A DNA stretch of 64,000 bases, from positions 6,448,001 to 6,512,000 of the forward strand of contig NC_134830.1 of the NCBI RefSeq assembly GCF_004210375.1, given 5' to 3'. The notes beneath the pieces are model-generated. The model was not told the DNA's origin and searched no databases. It saw only the letters and a program-made list of their open reading frames with translations. Made by a program: the position numbers and the translations under genes. The stretch is from Tachypleus tridentatus. Lineage: Eukaryota; Arthropoda; Merostomata; Xiphosura; Limulidae. Of this stretch, positions 11,409-21,789 are shown piece by piece (position 1 is the first letter of the stretch; the number at the start of each line of letters is the position of its first letter).

Positions 11409-12274
11409 CATGAGTTCTCTTCCTTGAAACCCAGTCAGTACATGGTTATATATATGTATATAGTATAGGGCTGAAAATTAATACATATAATAACTATTCA
11501 GATAAACCCCCAATGTAGAAAGTGTACATGAATGAACTTTCTGTGTTGAGGCTGTTCGTTGAAGTCACGAGAATCGAACACATAATTAGATAATAGTTTC
11601 GAACTAATGGTTACAAGTTCTGGATGTATTTTATTAATGTCGTCCTGTAATAACGTTCCCAACTTTTAACGATCTTCATAACACGTGGAGCGACAGTCAA
11701 AGTATCAACTGATTCAGTTCCTTCTTCATCATCCAACTTTTTGTTTATTTATTTTCAAGTACTATTCACTAATTGTTCATATCTGTCAGTTCTAGTGTTG
11801 GCGCCATTTTTAATAGCGTGGGTAAGAAGTGTTAGACACATTTTGCAATCACTTAATAGCTTTTTATTAAGTGTTTCTTTAGCACAAACTCATGCTGTTT
11901 GATATAATTATTAATAGTAAAGTCACTTGCATAGACAGGTTAAGCTGACGTGTTAGAAGACTATTGGATAGATTTGGTCACGTTATAATAAGGTCAAAGC
12001 GAAATTGACAAGAGACGTTAGTTGTTCCATCTGGGTGTAGATATTGTGTTATTGTAAATATTCCAGTAGTAAAACTAGAAATTCGTGAAGCTAGGAATAC
12101 GAGTACACTTTATACACACGTACGTTTTTATTAATATTATTACTCTAGTTTCTTCGTTTACAAGTGAGATTTAATCAACGTGCAAACCAATTTTAACAGA
12201 ATTACCTTCACTGAGTTTTGTACAATAACGCCCACGTTAACATGGAATACTTAGGGCGTCGTAAACGTTTTACT
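11409..12274. other. Unique AT-rich DNA
   Basis: No gene-like frame. A second ATATATATGTATATAG tract at 11448-11463 echoes the preceding microsatellite. Confidence 0.5.
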
Positions 12275-12368
12275 ATTTGTTGTTAATTGCAAAGCAACAC
12301 AGTGGGCTACCTGTGCTATGCCCACAACGAGTATTAAAACCTGGTTTTTTATGGTTATAAGTCTTCAT
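12275..12368 (-). mobile_element. SINE-C, decayed
   Basis: Inverted tail TTGCAAAGCAACACAGTGGG, then CTGTGCTATGCCCACAACGA and CCTGGTTTTT match a minus-strand SINE-C. Confidence 0.65.
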
Positions 12369-12427
12369 ATTTTCTGCTGAATTATTGGAGGGCATTTTTA
12401 GTGCTGTCAGCTGCTAGTGTCATATTC

Positions 12428-12700
12428 GTTTGTTTTTTTAAATTTCGTACAAAGCTACACGAGGGCTAACTGCACTAATTATCTCTAATTTAGTAGTGAA
12501 AGACTAGAGCAAGGGTAACTAGTCATCACCACCTACCGCCAACTCTTAGGCCACTCTTTTACCAAAGAATACTGGGATTGATCGTAAAATTATAACGCCC
12601 CCACGGCTGAAAGGTCGAGCATGTTTGTTGTGACGGGGATTCCAACCCGCAAACCTCAGATTATGAGTCGAGCGCCCTAACCACCTGGCCATCCTTGGCT
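12428..12700 (-). mobile_element. SINE-A, full length
   Basis: Body and head are complete, the head reading ACCACCTGGCCATCCTTGGC at the right end. The segment between tail and body carries several changes. Confidence 0.92.
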
Positions 12701-12977
12701 ATTTGTGTAATTGGAGTCTATCATTCTGTTGAATTATGCTAATTGATTCAGATGCTGGTGTGTTTGTGGTTCCGTTCAAGTAGACTTGAATGAAGTTCAT
12801 AAAGCACGTGCGATTTTCTTGTGTCGCAAACCAAGATAGACAGATTCGATAAAACAGCAAAATCCTGGATTGAGTCTGTTTTAGGTTTTATAACGAGCCA
12901 TTTTCGCAGCTGTTATCCTGTACCCATTTTGTCATTGAACTGCCTTAGTCATTTTACACCGTTCCACGTGTTAAAAT

Positions 12978-13092
12978 CCCACGCTAGTACAGCGGCAAGT
13001 CTACGGACTTACAACGCTAAAATCAGGGGTTCGATTCCCGTCCATGGACTCAGCAGATAGCCCGAGATGGCCTTGTTAAATGAAAAACACAC
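12978..13092 (+). mobile_element. SINE-B, near complete
   Basis: ACGCTAGTACAGCGGCAAGT, GGGGTTCGATTCCCG and CTCAGCAGATAGCCCGAGAT are in order, followed by an AC-rich end. Confidence 0.88.
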
Positions 13093-13207
13093 TAACATTA
13101 TATGTTAAAATATTATTCACATGTGAGTACACGATGTTAATCCGTATCTCAAAATATTAAATGTTTTTATTTATTAATAATATCCGATACCTACCTGGAA
13201 CTCTATT

Positions 13208-13312
13208 GTGATTCAACAGTTAAGTTCGTAGTCTTACTATGCTGAAATATCGGGTGGTAACCAGAACACAGATAACCAGTGTGGCATTGTGTTTGACAAA
13301 AAACAAATCAAA
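13208..13312 (+). mobile_element. SINE-C, decayed
   Basis: AACAGTTAAGTTCGTAGTCT, AATATCGGGTGGTAACCAGA and CACAGATAACCAGTGTGGC follow the SINE-C order. Confidence 0.55.
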
Positions 13313-13351
13313 TCTATTTACAAACAGCAATAAGTTTTACTCGTACATTGA

Positions 13352-13528
13352 GGCTCGACATGGCCAGATGGGTTAAGGCGTTCAACTCGTAATCTGAGGG
13401 GCGCAGGTTCGAATCTCTGTCGCACCAAACATGCTTGCCTTTTCAGCCGTGGGGGCGTTATCATGTCTTACACTGCAAAATTGGAGACGTGTAGCTTTGC
13501 GTGAAATTTAAAAAACAAACAAACTCAC
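13352..13528 (+). mobile_element. SINE-A with a large internal deletion
   Basis: The head (GACATGGCCAGATGGGTTAA to GTTCGAATCTCTGTCGCACC) and the first body part to GGGGGCGTTATCATG are joined directly to TCTTACACTGCAAAATTGG, omitting the ATTCGTTGG-to-CCTCTAG segment. The tail is present. Confidence 0.9.
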
Positions 13529-13739
13529 ACGCTGTTTATGTTTGAACATATCGTCATAGCTGATTAAAATTATATTTGTAATAAAAATGTTATATATAGA
13601 AAAACAAAACTACCTTCGTGCTAGATAGTTTTATATAGTTTATATAATCAATCATGTTGTAGTTCGCAGCAAAGATTACGCTTCAGTTAAAACTATAGAA
13701 TTAATGAACATTATGATTATCTAAGTTCTTTCATTCAAA

Positions 13740-14110
13740 TAACATTAATCAGTTAGCGGATATCTGGTGTAGGCGGGGAGTGCTGTGTGGGAGATGAACG
13801 TAAGCGGAAAAGAGTAGATGGCGCTGAACGTTTAATACTAAAGGAATGAGGACCGTGGGAAAGTTCACCTTGTCTTTGCCGGTTTGAATAGGGTCATTAC
13901 AGCTATCAAGTCATACAGTGGTGGAATGCGGGTCACAGCCGCGCGCCAAGTGTGCCGCAGACAATAACGGCACGTGTGCGCGCGAGCGCAGCCGATTACT
14001 AGCGTGCAGCAGGGCGAGACGAGGTCAACCATCGCACAACGGCTGCCACTACGTTCCCACGGTTACAACAGGGGCTGAAATGTCAGTAACTTCTTCCCCC
14101 CCCACCCTCC
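13740..14110. promoter_or_regulatory. GC-rich candidate distal regulatory element upstream of the HES gene
   Basis: This stretch is far richer in G+C and CpG than its surroundings, especially 13920-14070. It holds two exact CSL/Su(H) octamers, CGTGGGAA at 13854-13861 and its reverse complement TTCCCACG at 14054-14061, plus CACGTG at 13971-13976. These lie 2.0-2.2 kb upstream of the HES start codon. Known biology: CSL mediates Notch input to HES genes, and CACGTG is a HES-type class C/B site. Enhancer or alternative promoter function is inference; a C-rich stretch at 14097-14113 ends the block. A 67-codon frame across it has no recognisable domain. Confidence 0.4.
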
Positions 14111-14900
14111 CCACCACTTAAGACTGTTGGTTTCCTAGCTATCGACTGTTAATTGGTTTTCCATACATACACATACACGTTCATACTTATATATAGAGAG
14201 AAAAATTGTAATTCTAGACATCTGGGAGGCATCAAAACCTATGGTACCCCAACTTTTACATTTTGTACTTAAATAGTAACTGTAAGTTCTAATAGCATAT
14301 TAATTTCCTAGGGGGAAGGGTGCATGCCTTCAGACCCCCATACTTATATATAGGCTTTTTAAATACCGCATTACTATACTTATATCACATTTTTGAGGGG
14401 CAATTGAATAATATCTATTAATTTAAGAAAGCTGCCTACATAGATCAGAAATAAACATTTAATTAGTTTTATATACTGGTGTAAGCAAAGTCATAAACGA
14501 TAAACTTACAACGATTTAAAAGCTTCGATTCATCACTTATGGCAATTTTTTCTGCATTTTTCTGTCTAAATGCTGGCAGTGTTTTGGGGAGGTGAAACCT
14601 AGGATACGCTGTTATACCGGAATATACGGGATACTTCTTTGAATTACCATGCATACATCCAGTTTCAGGTTTCCAGAAAATCGCCCGGAACCATCATTAT
14701 TTTTCGAATTGCAAATCCAGGTTTATTTAATAATATTACTCATATATATATAATAGGAGATTAAAAGGTAGACGTTAATTTTTCTGCTTATAAATACACT
14801 TATGTACTGGATATTTGATGTTTCTAATTCGTTAATAAATAAATCTCATTATCGGCTTTACTTATTTCCAAATATCAGTAATCATAGGATAAGAGATTTA
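14111..14900. other. Unique DNA, possibly old transposon-derived
   Basis: CATACTTATATATAG occurs twice (near 14181 and 14339), and GGGGGAAGGGTGCATGCC sits close to AGACCCCC, reminiscent of termini of decayed elements. I could not assign a family. The minus-strand 61-codon frame at 14469-14654 has no domain I recognise. Confidence 0.3.
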
Positions 14901-15150
14901 TTTATATAAGAAAGTGGTAGTTAGTTGGTGTTTATATAAGAAAGAGGTAGTTAGTTGGTGTTTATATAAGAAAGTGGTAGTTAGTTGGTGTTTATATAAG
15001 AAAGAGGTAGTTAGTTGGTGTTTATATAAGAAAGAGGTAGTTAGTTGTTGGTGTTTATATAAGAAAGAGGTAGTTAGTTAGTTGGTGTTTATATAAGAAA
15101 GAGGTAGTTAGTTGGTATTTATATAAGAATATTAGTTGGTTGGTGTTTAT
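14901..15150. repeat. Minisatellite, 30-bp unit, about 8 copies
   Basis: TTATATAAGAAAGAGGTAGT and TAGTTGGTG recur every 30 bp, with 33-34-bp variants where TTAGTTGTTGG or TTAGTTAGTTGG occurs. It lies between the distal and proximal HES regulatory candidates. Confidence 0.95.
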
Positions 15151-15419
15151 TGCCACAATATTTTTGTTTTAAACTCTTTATTTGAACCTCAGTTTGCTAA
15201 TGAAATTGTAGACAAGAGACGATCATTGTTACAGTAACAGTCCAAACTGAATACGATATATTTGCCACAGTTAATGGTCGGTATCTGTTATAGATAAAGC
15301 TACATATATGTTTACGTTCGAACATTTGATCAGAATAAAAATTTTAGTTGCTTTGGGAAAATTAGTCACCAAACCGTTGCTAAGTGACGCATGGATATAG
15401 TTTTGGGTGTGCCCTCCAG

Positions 15420-15960
15420 ACAACAGCCCACGTGGAAGGCATGCGTATTGAATTTTTGTCAGAACCGGTTGCTTCTACCATATCGGCATGCTGTTTACAT
15501 ACAGAATGTCTGTTTCAAGCTAGCGGAAGGCGGAGTTTTCCCACACTCAGGCGCGTTCCACTGCTTACTGATAAAAAGCCGTGGCACGTGCACTGCAGCC
15601 GCCCTGGCAGCTGTCTAGCTTGGCACTCAAATTTACAAGTATAAGGGGTGGGAGATGGGGGATTTGCCTAAATTGAACGATGGGGGAAAAAGATTAGAGG
15701 AATGTGTCGGAATGTTCGTCAGCGATCACGTGTCGCGAGCCATTGCAATCGCACCTATCAACAAACCCGCGTGCCTGTACTGTGATTGGCGCAGATCAGC
15801 GTGGGAAAGTGTCGCCCCTTCGTATCTCATGCCAGCCGCTACAACACGCTCTATTGACCCCTGGGCAGCCATAAAACCTAGCTTCCACGGTACTTTCCCA
15901 CAGTTTCAAGTGCCACGTGCTTGTGTTCGGTTTGTGCCAGTCACGTTCCTCAGCTCTGTG
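15420..15960 (+). promoter_or_regulatory. Candidate HES promoter-proximal region with CSL, E-box and class B/C sites
   Basis: Three CSL matches lie here: TTCCCACA at 15538-15545, CGTGGGAA at 15800-15807 and TTCCCACA at 15895-15902. CACGTG occurs at 15429, 15585 (within GGCACGTGCA), 15727 and 15914. A class A proneural box GCAGCTGT is at 15607-15614, and an inverted CCAAT box (ATTGG) at 15785-15789. Known: Notch-regulated E(spl)/Hes genes combine CSL sites with proneural E-boxes, and HES proteins repress their own promoters through CACGTG/CACGCG and N-boxes. Head-to-head CSL sites with the classical ~16-bp spacing are absent; the inner pair is 87 bp apart. Function is inferred from motif clustering. 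Confidence 0.5.
15870..15876 (+). promoter_or_regulatory. TATA-like box of the HES gene
   Basis: CATAAAA lies about 200 bp upstream of the start codon and between two CSL matches. A transcription start near 15900 would leave a 5' UTR of about 175 nt. No strong initiator is seen, so the start is approximate. Confidence 0.4.
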
Positions 15961-16076
15961 ACCACAGAGTCTGTTCTGTTTTGGCCAAGTGCCAGCGTGC
16001 TAGTTAGTGTATTATCTTTCCGAATTCTGATACTGTTGATCAAACTCATAGCAAAGAAAGGATTTCTGTGAAGACA

Positions 16077-17736
16077 ATGCCTTCCGATAAGCCTTCAATG
16101 AAAACGACTGAAAATCGAAGGGTAAGAACAATTTTAAATTAAAATGTCAGAACTTGTAATATTTACAGCTGTGTATTTTTTAATCGTGGTGTATTGGTAT
16201 TCGCTCTCGGAAATACACCGATTTAGTAAATGACTTGCGAATTCTATTTCTTAAATAACAGACAGACAAAATAGTTTCTGTACTGTGACTTTCCTAACAG
16301 TTGTAGGGTCTCATAATTTTCAGTAACATAATTCTAATAAACGTGTTATTTGCTTTCAGAGTACCAAACCTATCATGGAGAGAAGACGTCGAGCTCGTAT
16401 AAATGAAAGTCTGGGAGAACTGAAGAAATTGATTCTTGACGCTTTGAAAAAAGATGTAAGTGTTAATTACAAACATACAAATTATAATATCAAGTATTCA
16501 AACTGTAAACAAAACTGTCAAGGCCTAAATAAATTGTTTTAATTTTCCAAAATAATTTCACCATACATAGTAGTCGTACCAGTCAGTTTAGGCTTAGGAT
16601 TTAACATTATACTTATATTAAAATAAAAAAAAAAAGTTTGAAGTAACAAGTTTCTTTCATGAGGGAAGAAAGTATTATATGTGCGTTCACGAAGTGCACG
16701 TGCGGAGTTTGAGCGTGTGTGTGAAGGCAGGATGTGAACAGCTTTAGCGGAACTGATCTGTGTGAGTTTGAGAAACGTTTCGTGAAATTTTAAACCAGGT
16801 GTTTCTCTGGTCAAGGATGTCCATTGTGTTGTTAGTCGGTTGAAGATGAAGGGAGGGGAGGTGGCTTTGCTTGGGAGACGATTTAACTTGTAACGATAAT
16901 GTATATTAAGTCTTGGTTTGGAGGTGGGAGACTGTACGGTGGTAGAAAATTTGACTATTTAACAGTAATGCATGATAAAGGTTTATGAAACGGACCCACA
17001 CAGTTTAGAAGTACATTTGCGAGATAAATATATGCAGTGTTTTCCATTGTCATTTATAGAGTTTCTCCTTTTCTTTCAGAATGCTCGTCACTCCAAGTTG
17101 GAGAAGGCTGACATTCTAGAAATGACTGTAAAACATCTCCAGAATTTACAGCGTCAACAGACGGCAACTTGTACCGTAGGCGACCCTTTAGTGATGTCAA
17201 AGTTCAGAGCTGGTTTCAACGAGTGTGCGAAGGAGGTCACGCGCTACTTCAGTAAAATAGATGGAGTCGACCTCTCCGTCCGTCAGCGCCTCGCCAGTCA
17301 TTTGGCCGACTGTTTGTCCAGTCTTAGTACTGAACACTGTAATGGTCTTCCGTCCACGCATCCTGTTGGTGTCCACGCCTCTACCAACAAGGTCTTGAAT
17401 GCCGTCCATGTTCTGCCAACACGACTACCCAGCGGTGAAATAGCCTATATTCTTCCTGGAGAAAACGAAACCAGTCATCAATATCTAAGTATGGTGTCCA
17501 CCCATCCACCTCTTTCGACATTATTACCACCCAGTCCAGTTAATGTTCTGGGATCGTCTGGAATTCTGAGTCCTGCTGCCAGCGACAGGACAGAATCAAG
17601 TCCTAGTCCAGTAAACAGCTTATTGACTGCTACTCATTTTACCACTTCTAAGCCGGTTTTTGAGCCCATTTCTCCAACCCCATCTTACCACCAGCTAGAA
17701 AAGCAGGAAAATGGTTGTGTGTGGAGACCATGGTAA
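16077..17736 (+). CDS. hairy: Hairy/HES-family bHLH-Orange transcriptional repressor, three exons
   Basis: Exons at 16077-16121, 16360-16455 and 17080-17736 (stop included) join in frame to 265 codons. Introns are GTAAGA...TTTCAG (238 bp) and GTAAGT...TTTCAG (624 bp), both between codons. The bHLH occupies about residues 16-74: the basic part [18 protein letters not shown] has the family's proline (residue 19), helix 2 reads [20 protein letters not shown]. The Orange domain is about 87-126 ([12 protein letters not shown]...LADCL). The tail is Ser/Pro/Thr-rich and ends in WRPW, the Groucho/TLE-recruiting tetrapeptide, at the last four residues. The family acts in the nucleus as dimeric DNA-binding repressors, often downstream of Notch. 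The start is chosen because it gives a short N-terminus running straight into the basic region; an upstream 138-codon frame ends at 16071. The best match by eye is the hairy/HES1/HES4 subgroup, not Hey (which has Gly in place of Pro and a YRPW end). Which paralogue it is cannot be settled here. Confidence 0.93.
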
Positions 17737-18060
17737 TATGGACGCCATCTTTATGTGGAGACATTAACGGACTTTCAGTGCAAATTAGCAAATTATTTAG
17801 AAAGTGACGTGTAATATAATGTGCTTATATCGTGTATAAAAACAATGAACAAATTATTGTTATGACTTGGCTAACAAGTTAGTTTTGACGACTGTGATTA
17901 CTGTACAGATAGTATTGTACTTAAGGCATCAAGGACTATATAACTTATTATTTCACAAAAATAATTGTTCTAATTGTACATATGTTTTGAATACTGTCAT
18001 TTGGATCTCAGGTTAGTGCCTTGGAATATACTGAATATTAAAAGCATTTGTTTGTCTGTT
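17737..18060 (+). other. HES 3' UTR (inferred)
   Basis: AT-rich sequence follows the stop without SINEs or tandem repeats. ATTTA-type pentamers (for example TTATTTAG near 17790) would fit an unstable mRNA, as HES transcripts are known to be. The extent is inferred from the polyadenylation signal. Confidence 0.5.
18037..18042 (+). terminator. Polyadenylation signal ATTAAA
   Basis: ATTAAA, 300 bp past the stop codon, is followed within 10 bp by the GT-rich run TTTGTTTGTCTGTT, the normal arrangement for cleavage and polyadenylation. A SINE-B begins about 90 bp further on. Confidence 0.55.
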
Positions 18061-18131
18061 GAGTCATTGAGCAACAACTATATGACAGAGAAACCATACG
18101 AGAACACATGAATTATCTTTTAATTTTGATT

Positions 18132-18232
18132 ACAGCGGTAAGTCTACAGGTTTACAACACTAGAATCAGGGGTTTGATTCCTCTCGGTGGACTCAGCAGA
18201 TAGCTGGATGTGGCTTTGCTATAAGACAATAC
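18132..18232 (+). mobile_element. SINE-B, slightly 5'-truncated
   Basis: ACAGCGGTAAGTCTACAGG, GGGGTTTGATTCCTCTCGG and GGCTTTGCTATAAGACAA are in order. It is the first repeat downstream of the HES gene. Confidence 0.88.
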
Positions 18233-19289
18233 ACACTCTTACGTGAAGACGGTGTTAAGAACGTATAAAACGTTTCAGGAAAATACTATTTATAATTGTA
18301 GTTGTCCATTCAGTATACCCAACTATGCCTGTTGTTATGGCCACTGGTAAATGGAAACTGTCTCTCTGGTGACTTATTTTGACCCTCATTCGTATCATGT
18401 ATCAATGACACGGATCTCTGTTTTTTATTATCAGTTTATAAAGATTACAGTCTGAGGAATAATGAGTTTTTAATTACTATGATTTAAAATCAGATTTGTA
18501 ACTTGCGATAGTCAGAGACCCTTGAAAAAGACATAATCCGAAACGTAAGATAGAATTCAAAAACATCCGACATTGTTTGTCGGATACTTTTGAATTCGTT
18601 ACAGTTAAAAGGCATTATTAGGCCTAGACACAACTTACATTTTTGGATAATCGCTCAAATAATTGTCTATAAGACGTCCACACAGTTTTCTTCACAACTG
18701 GTTCTGTGCTAGACTGGTCTTTCTTACATATACAATAAATTTAAAGATAAACATCTATAAAACTTTGTTTTTTTGTAAAATCATATCTGTTTAATTTTTC
18801 AATGAATTGCTACACAAGACTTTGGATAAACGCCTAAGAATTTAAGATAGTTTTACCAACAACTGATGGTTATTAGTGAGATTCACTTTGAGAATTAAGC
18901 CTAAATGAAAATTTCAAACTGGGAGGGAATTTCTAAATAAAATTTGATAATTCAAAATACACTTTGTAGATGGCGCTTTAATCCAATGATGAGGCATAAG
19001 AGATTGTTCTCGGTAATCTGTATCTGCAAACCAAGGCTTATTTAAACGAAACAGACACAGCATTGGTATATTTAACACATTTCTCGTAATGTGATTTGTT
19101 TTTTTTTCTGTAACACTACACGGCTTCTTATGAAATAAACATCTTGAAAAAGCGCGAGCGGTAAGAGCAAAGTCAGTAAACTGTGAGAAAGTCAACCACT
19201 ACCTAAGTTAACGTCTTCATTAAGGTCGTGTGAAAGATAGTGTTAGGTCAGAAGTTTTGAAGATTCAGATGTCACACTTTGCATCTTTC
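18233..19289. other. Unique DNA with a strong short hairpin
   Basis: Apart from the hairpin at 18553-18597, nothing coding is evident. The minus-strand 93-codon frame at 18914-19195 has no recognisable domain and no splice context I trust. Confidence 0.5.
18553..18597. repeat. Perfectly placed 20-bp stem inverted repeat with 5-nt loop
   Basis: The arms GAATTCAAAAACATCCGACA and TGTCGGATACTTTTGAATTC pair at 18 of 20 positions, the two mismatches being adjacent. Just upstream is AATCCGAAACGTAAG, a CCGAAACGT phrase like that near Penelope-type terminal hairpins elsewhere in the window (GGTCGAAACGTT). Confidence 0.85.
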
Positions 19290-19520
19290 ACATATTAGGG
19301 CTAAGCCATTCGAGGGTTATATGTGCTGACCGTTCCTAATAATGAATTGATAGGTTAAAGGTAAGATAAATAGCAGTAACACTTGGGCGACTAGACAAGT
19401 ATTGGTATTTGACTATAAGGTACCTAAAGCTCCAAACATAAAGCATAATTTTGAGGTGACGGTACTCGAACCTGAAACCCTCAGATACATGGTCCGGCAC
19501 GCTAACAACAAGGCCGTGAT
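19290..19520 (-). mobile_element. Old SINE-A-related copy, strongly decayed
   Basis: GGGCTAAGCCATTCGAGGGT, ACTTGGGCGACTAGAC, then GACGGTACTCGAACCTGAAA and CCCTCAGATACATGG keep the order tail, body, B box, anticodon region. Identity is much lower than in other copies. Confidence 0.6.
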
Positions 19521-20584
19521 AAGGTACATTTACGCAATTCTTCCAGTAATTCGTGGATTATTATTATAAATATTGTGATATTTGATTTAACTAGAGAGTT
19601 TTCACTCTTTTTTTGTCTTTATTTAATATTTGTATTTTCAGTTTAATGTTCTTAGACTGACTAAAAAGTTATAAAGCGTTCTTACAACAACGTATATGTA
19701 ATTACTTAACAGCTTAAGAGAAAAAGATAATTGAGAAAGGTTCTAAGTTCACAATCCTTTCCAGAGTATCAAATGATCCGTAGGAGTAACTGTCTGTCTG
19801 TTTTGGTGTTTTAGTCGTTGTACTCGATTTAGGATTGGCCAAAATCAATCCACACGTCTTCCTCCACGTAGCAATCACTGATAGGGTACAAAATGTCGTA
19901 CGTAGCTGTAGTTGTTACCTTTCAAAAGTCCTAGAGATAAAAAATATATATTAAAGACTAAAAATATTTAATTATTCACGCAGTCGATTTTTTGACACTG
20001 GAATAATTTATTTCTTGAAACTACTGTGTCTGTTCACTGTTCATTATTTCTGTTTTTAACCAATCATTAAAAAGAAAATACGTCAGCATTTGAAAGCACG
20101 AACGTTTGGTTTCACCATGTTCACATTCTTCATTCAGTTTAGTCTATTGTTAGCCTATTCACTTTCGTTACCGTTAAAGAACGATCTTTGGTTATTTAGT
20201 TTGGTTCTTAAGCACAAAACTCTGTTCACTGTAGGTGTCGAAAATTGAACTTTGGCGTTATAAGCCTTCAGAAAATTCCGCGAGCCACAGGTTAGAATGC
20301 ACCTGTTGAAGGGTATAGTATTAACTGGTTATGTTAGTGCAAACCTATTTCAAACAAGTTATAATTTAGTTGGATGTAAATAGTTTGTCATGATTTCTTT
20401 CAAAGAAGATATTTCCTACTGTTTTAAATACTTTTGATTGCCATTATATTAAAACAAAATATAATTTTAGAGAATGGTTATGACTATTATGGTGTTTAAT
20501 ATATTTACTATCAGGGTTTTGATTTCTCTTTCAAGGTTTTTATTTTTCACTTTTATCAAATCCTTTCTTTCTGCAATTACGCAG
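19521..20584. other. Unique AT-rich DNA
   Basis: No gene or repeat is recognised. The small plus-strand frame starting at 20474 is hydrophobic but runs into a SINE-C copy. Confidence 0.5.
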
Positions 20585-20690
20585 GTGTCTCTTATTGCTT
20601 TGCGCATCGCCAGAAACCGGGTTTCGATACTCGTGGAGGGCAGAGCACAGATAAGCTAATCGTGTGGCTTTGCACCAAACTACAAACCGG
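20585..20690 (+). mobile_element. SINE-C
   Basis: CGCCAGAAACCGGGTTTCGA, ACTCGTGGAGGGCAGAGCAC and GTGTGGCTTTGCACCAAAC match head, middle and tail. Confidence 0.8.
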
Positions 20691-21261
20691 TTGCTTTGCA
20701 CGAACCCAAAGCACAAGTCTGACGCTATTGCTGCTGTCGCGCCATCTGCTAACAACATATCTAACTAGTATTTGCTATTTTGATATTAATCGTAAACAAA
20801 CGACAATATAATTTATCGTACTAATGAGTTTATGTTTTTTTCAGTCATGATAATCGACTACGCTCAGAAATAAGTATACAAAAATAAAAATTTTTCTTAA
20901 AGGAATGTCATTCCTTGAATTGTTTAATATTAAACCACTTTGTGCATGCGTGTGTGTGTGTTTTTCTCCATAAGTACAGAATGTGAGATGGATAATATAA
21001 TTATTTGTATCGATTATTCATAATGGAATGACTGGCATATTTATGTAGGATATTTTATACAAAGACAAGAGTGGTTGTACGGAGACAATTAGTATAATAA
21101 AAAATAAAAACGTCATGGAATATAAAGATAAGGTTTGAAGAAATCAAAATTTTCTATTTTTTAATCTATCATGTTCAATTTTTACGTTATATCATTAAAG
21201 TAATTTCTAAAAAAATACCAGCATAGATGTTAATAAAATTCTAACAGTTAAACGACATAGT
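20691..21261. other. Unique AT-rich DNA with a short GT microsatellite
   Basis: GTGTGTGTGT occurs near 20950. Nothing else stands out. Confidence 0.5.
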
Positions 21262-21352
21262 TTAATACATACAGCTAGAAATGGAGTTTCGATACCCGTG
21301 AAGAGTAGATTGCAAAGAGCCATGTGTGTAGCTTTATGTTTAACAACAAACA
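21262..21352 (+). mobile_element. SINE-C, diverged
   Basis: CTAGAAATGGAGTTTCGATA, CCCGTGAAGAGTAGATTGCA and GTAGCTTTATGTTTAACAAC preserve the SINE-C order. Confidence 0.75.
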
Positions 21353-21789
21353 ATAGCGGTTACTTTTCTGACAGTTAGTCCGTCCGTCCATCTGAGGAGA
21401 GTGTATAATATTTTGAAGAATAAAAATAAGTAAATGAAGTAATTCTGATCTTATTCGTTAGATGGCAAAATATACGTTTTCACGTGCGCCCTCTGTGTTT
21501 TTCAAAATGTTTAAAATTTACTGCAGCGGTAGACAACAAACTTCACTTTCTTGTGAAAGCGAATTATTGACAGTGAAACTAGGGAAACCACTTTGTTTCG
21601 GCTTCAATATTTTCACGAAAATAATGCTCTGTGTATAATATAACAGTCTGAACGTAAACAATGCTCTGTGTATAAAATAACTGCTTGAAAGTTACAAGAA
21701 TAAAAGCTACATATGTTTTTACGTACACAAAACTCGCATTACTCAAAGAGAACGTAGATTTTTACTTTAATATTTGTTTTGGTATCTAT
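21353..21789. other. Unique DNA
   Basis: A short direct repeat AATGCTCTGTGTATAATATAAC/AATGCTCTGTGTATAAAATAAC, given here as its first 20 bases AATGCTCTGTGTATAATATA, lies near 21624 and 21660. No gene is seen. Confidence 0.5.

Noticed and set aside
15800..15902. A classical Su(H) paired site (SPS) at the HES promoter
   Set aside because: The two CSL octamers are correctly opposed but 87 bp apart rather than about 16 bp, so they do not qualify as an SPS.
15655..16071. A 138-codon plus-strand frame just upstream of the HES start
   Set aside because: It spans the TATA-like box, CSL sites and presumed 5' UTR, has no recognisable domain, and stops 5 bp before the HES start codon. It is better explained as chance openness in a GC-richer promoter.
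16972..17079. In-frame upstream extension of HES exon 3 starting with ATG at 16972
   Set aside because: These 36 codons precede a good acceptor (TTTCTTTCAG) and would disrupt the bHLH. Splicing from 16455 to 17080 restores a perfect loop and helix 2.
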